From NCBI GenBank assembly GCA_947034885.2, contig OX344754.2, forward strand, positions 5,339,001 to 5,403,000: a stretch of 64,000 nt of DNA, read 5' to 3'. The translations under genes were made by a program, and so were the position numbers. Of this stretch, positions 63,806 to 64,000 are shown one piece after another. Within the stretch, counting starts at the first letter, position 1; every line of letters starts with the position of its first letter. Under the pieces are notes generated by a model. The model had not been told where the DNA came from. It saw only the letters and a list, made by a program, of their open reading frames with translations, and did no database searches. The DNA is from Thuidium tamariscinum (Eukaryota > Streptophyta > Bryopsida > Hypnales > Thuidiaceae).

Positions 63806-64000
63806 ACATCCCTAGACTCTTTGATTTTGAACCCACTATACTCGTATATGATATTTTGTGTTGGTATCTACTTGCTTCTATCAGCCATCATTGTATTGAA
63901 TGTATATCCGCTATTTTCTTACTTCTAAACCCTTTCTATGCCCTTTGTTGGACTTTGGTGTTATAAATTCATTTGTTTCCTATTTGTAAACCACCCTAAA
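63806..64000 (+). other. 3' region of the ParB-methylase gene
   Basis: AT-rich downstream sequence that should contain the 3' UTR. The window ends in CCACCCTAAA, whose complement TTTAGGGTG also occurs at 51431, a possible but unproven hint of element ends. Confidence 0.5.

Overview
This is nuclear DNA of a land plant. The evidence is spliced genes with GT-AG introns, a KONJAC/GMPPA-type sugar-nucleotide pyrophosphorylase, an ESCRT-III CHMP1 protein, a secreted bulb-type lectin, an F-box gene, and long AT-rich gaps packed with short terminal-inverted-repeat (TIR) DNA transposons. A non-seed plant such as a bryophyte is my best guess, but that is weakly supported. No rRNA, tRNA or CRISPR array was recognised.

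Layout. 0.2-2.4 kb is a fold-back element whose arms carry the same Myb/SANT-like ORF fragment, with a 298-bp element nested in the left arm. 3.0-8.2 kb holds a complete 15-exon GMPPA/KONJAC gene on the minus strand (423 aa). 9-20 kb is gene-poor and rich in miniature elements. CHMP1 lies at 21.3 kb (plus, intronless CDS). 23-28 kb contains nested TIR elements and a piggyBac-like element. A B-lectin gene lies at 28.4 kb. An F-box gene broken by one in-frame stop is at 34.1 kb. 36-51 kb is again repeat-rich, ending in a 538-bp GC-rich hAT-type element with a perfect 8-bp target duplication.

52-64 kb is the most interesting part. A two-exon Mutator-like transposase (1176 aa; DDE core, C-x2-H, SWIM finger) on the minus strand is divergent, across about 0.9-1.8 kb, from an intact 11-exon plus-strand gene. 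That gene encodes a ParB/sulfiredoxin-like domain joined to a beta-class (permuted) N6A/N4C-type DNA methyltransferase domain whose motifs I and IV are both degenerate. I derived its reading frame across all ten introns and it stays open (1124 aa). Its first intron is almost wholly a CpG-rich 127-129-bp tandem array of 11 units with a duplicated four-unit higher-order repeat. I propose that transposase, methylase-like protein and array form one large MULE-type element. The accessory protein could act on the element's own DNA or chromatin, by analogy with VANDAL elements of Arabidopsis, which encode anti-silencing VANC proteins that bind repeats in their own non-coding DNA. The element ends are not proven here, and the right end may lie beyond the window.

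The cellular genes (GMPPA, CHMP1, lectin, F-box) are unrelated in function and each appears to be its own transcription unit.
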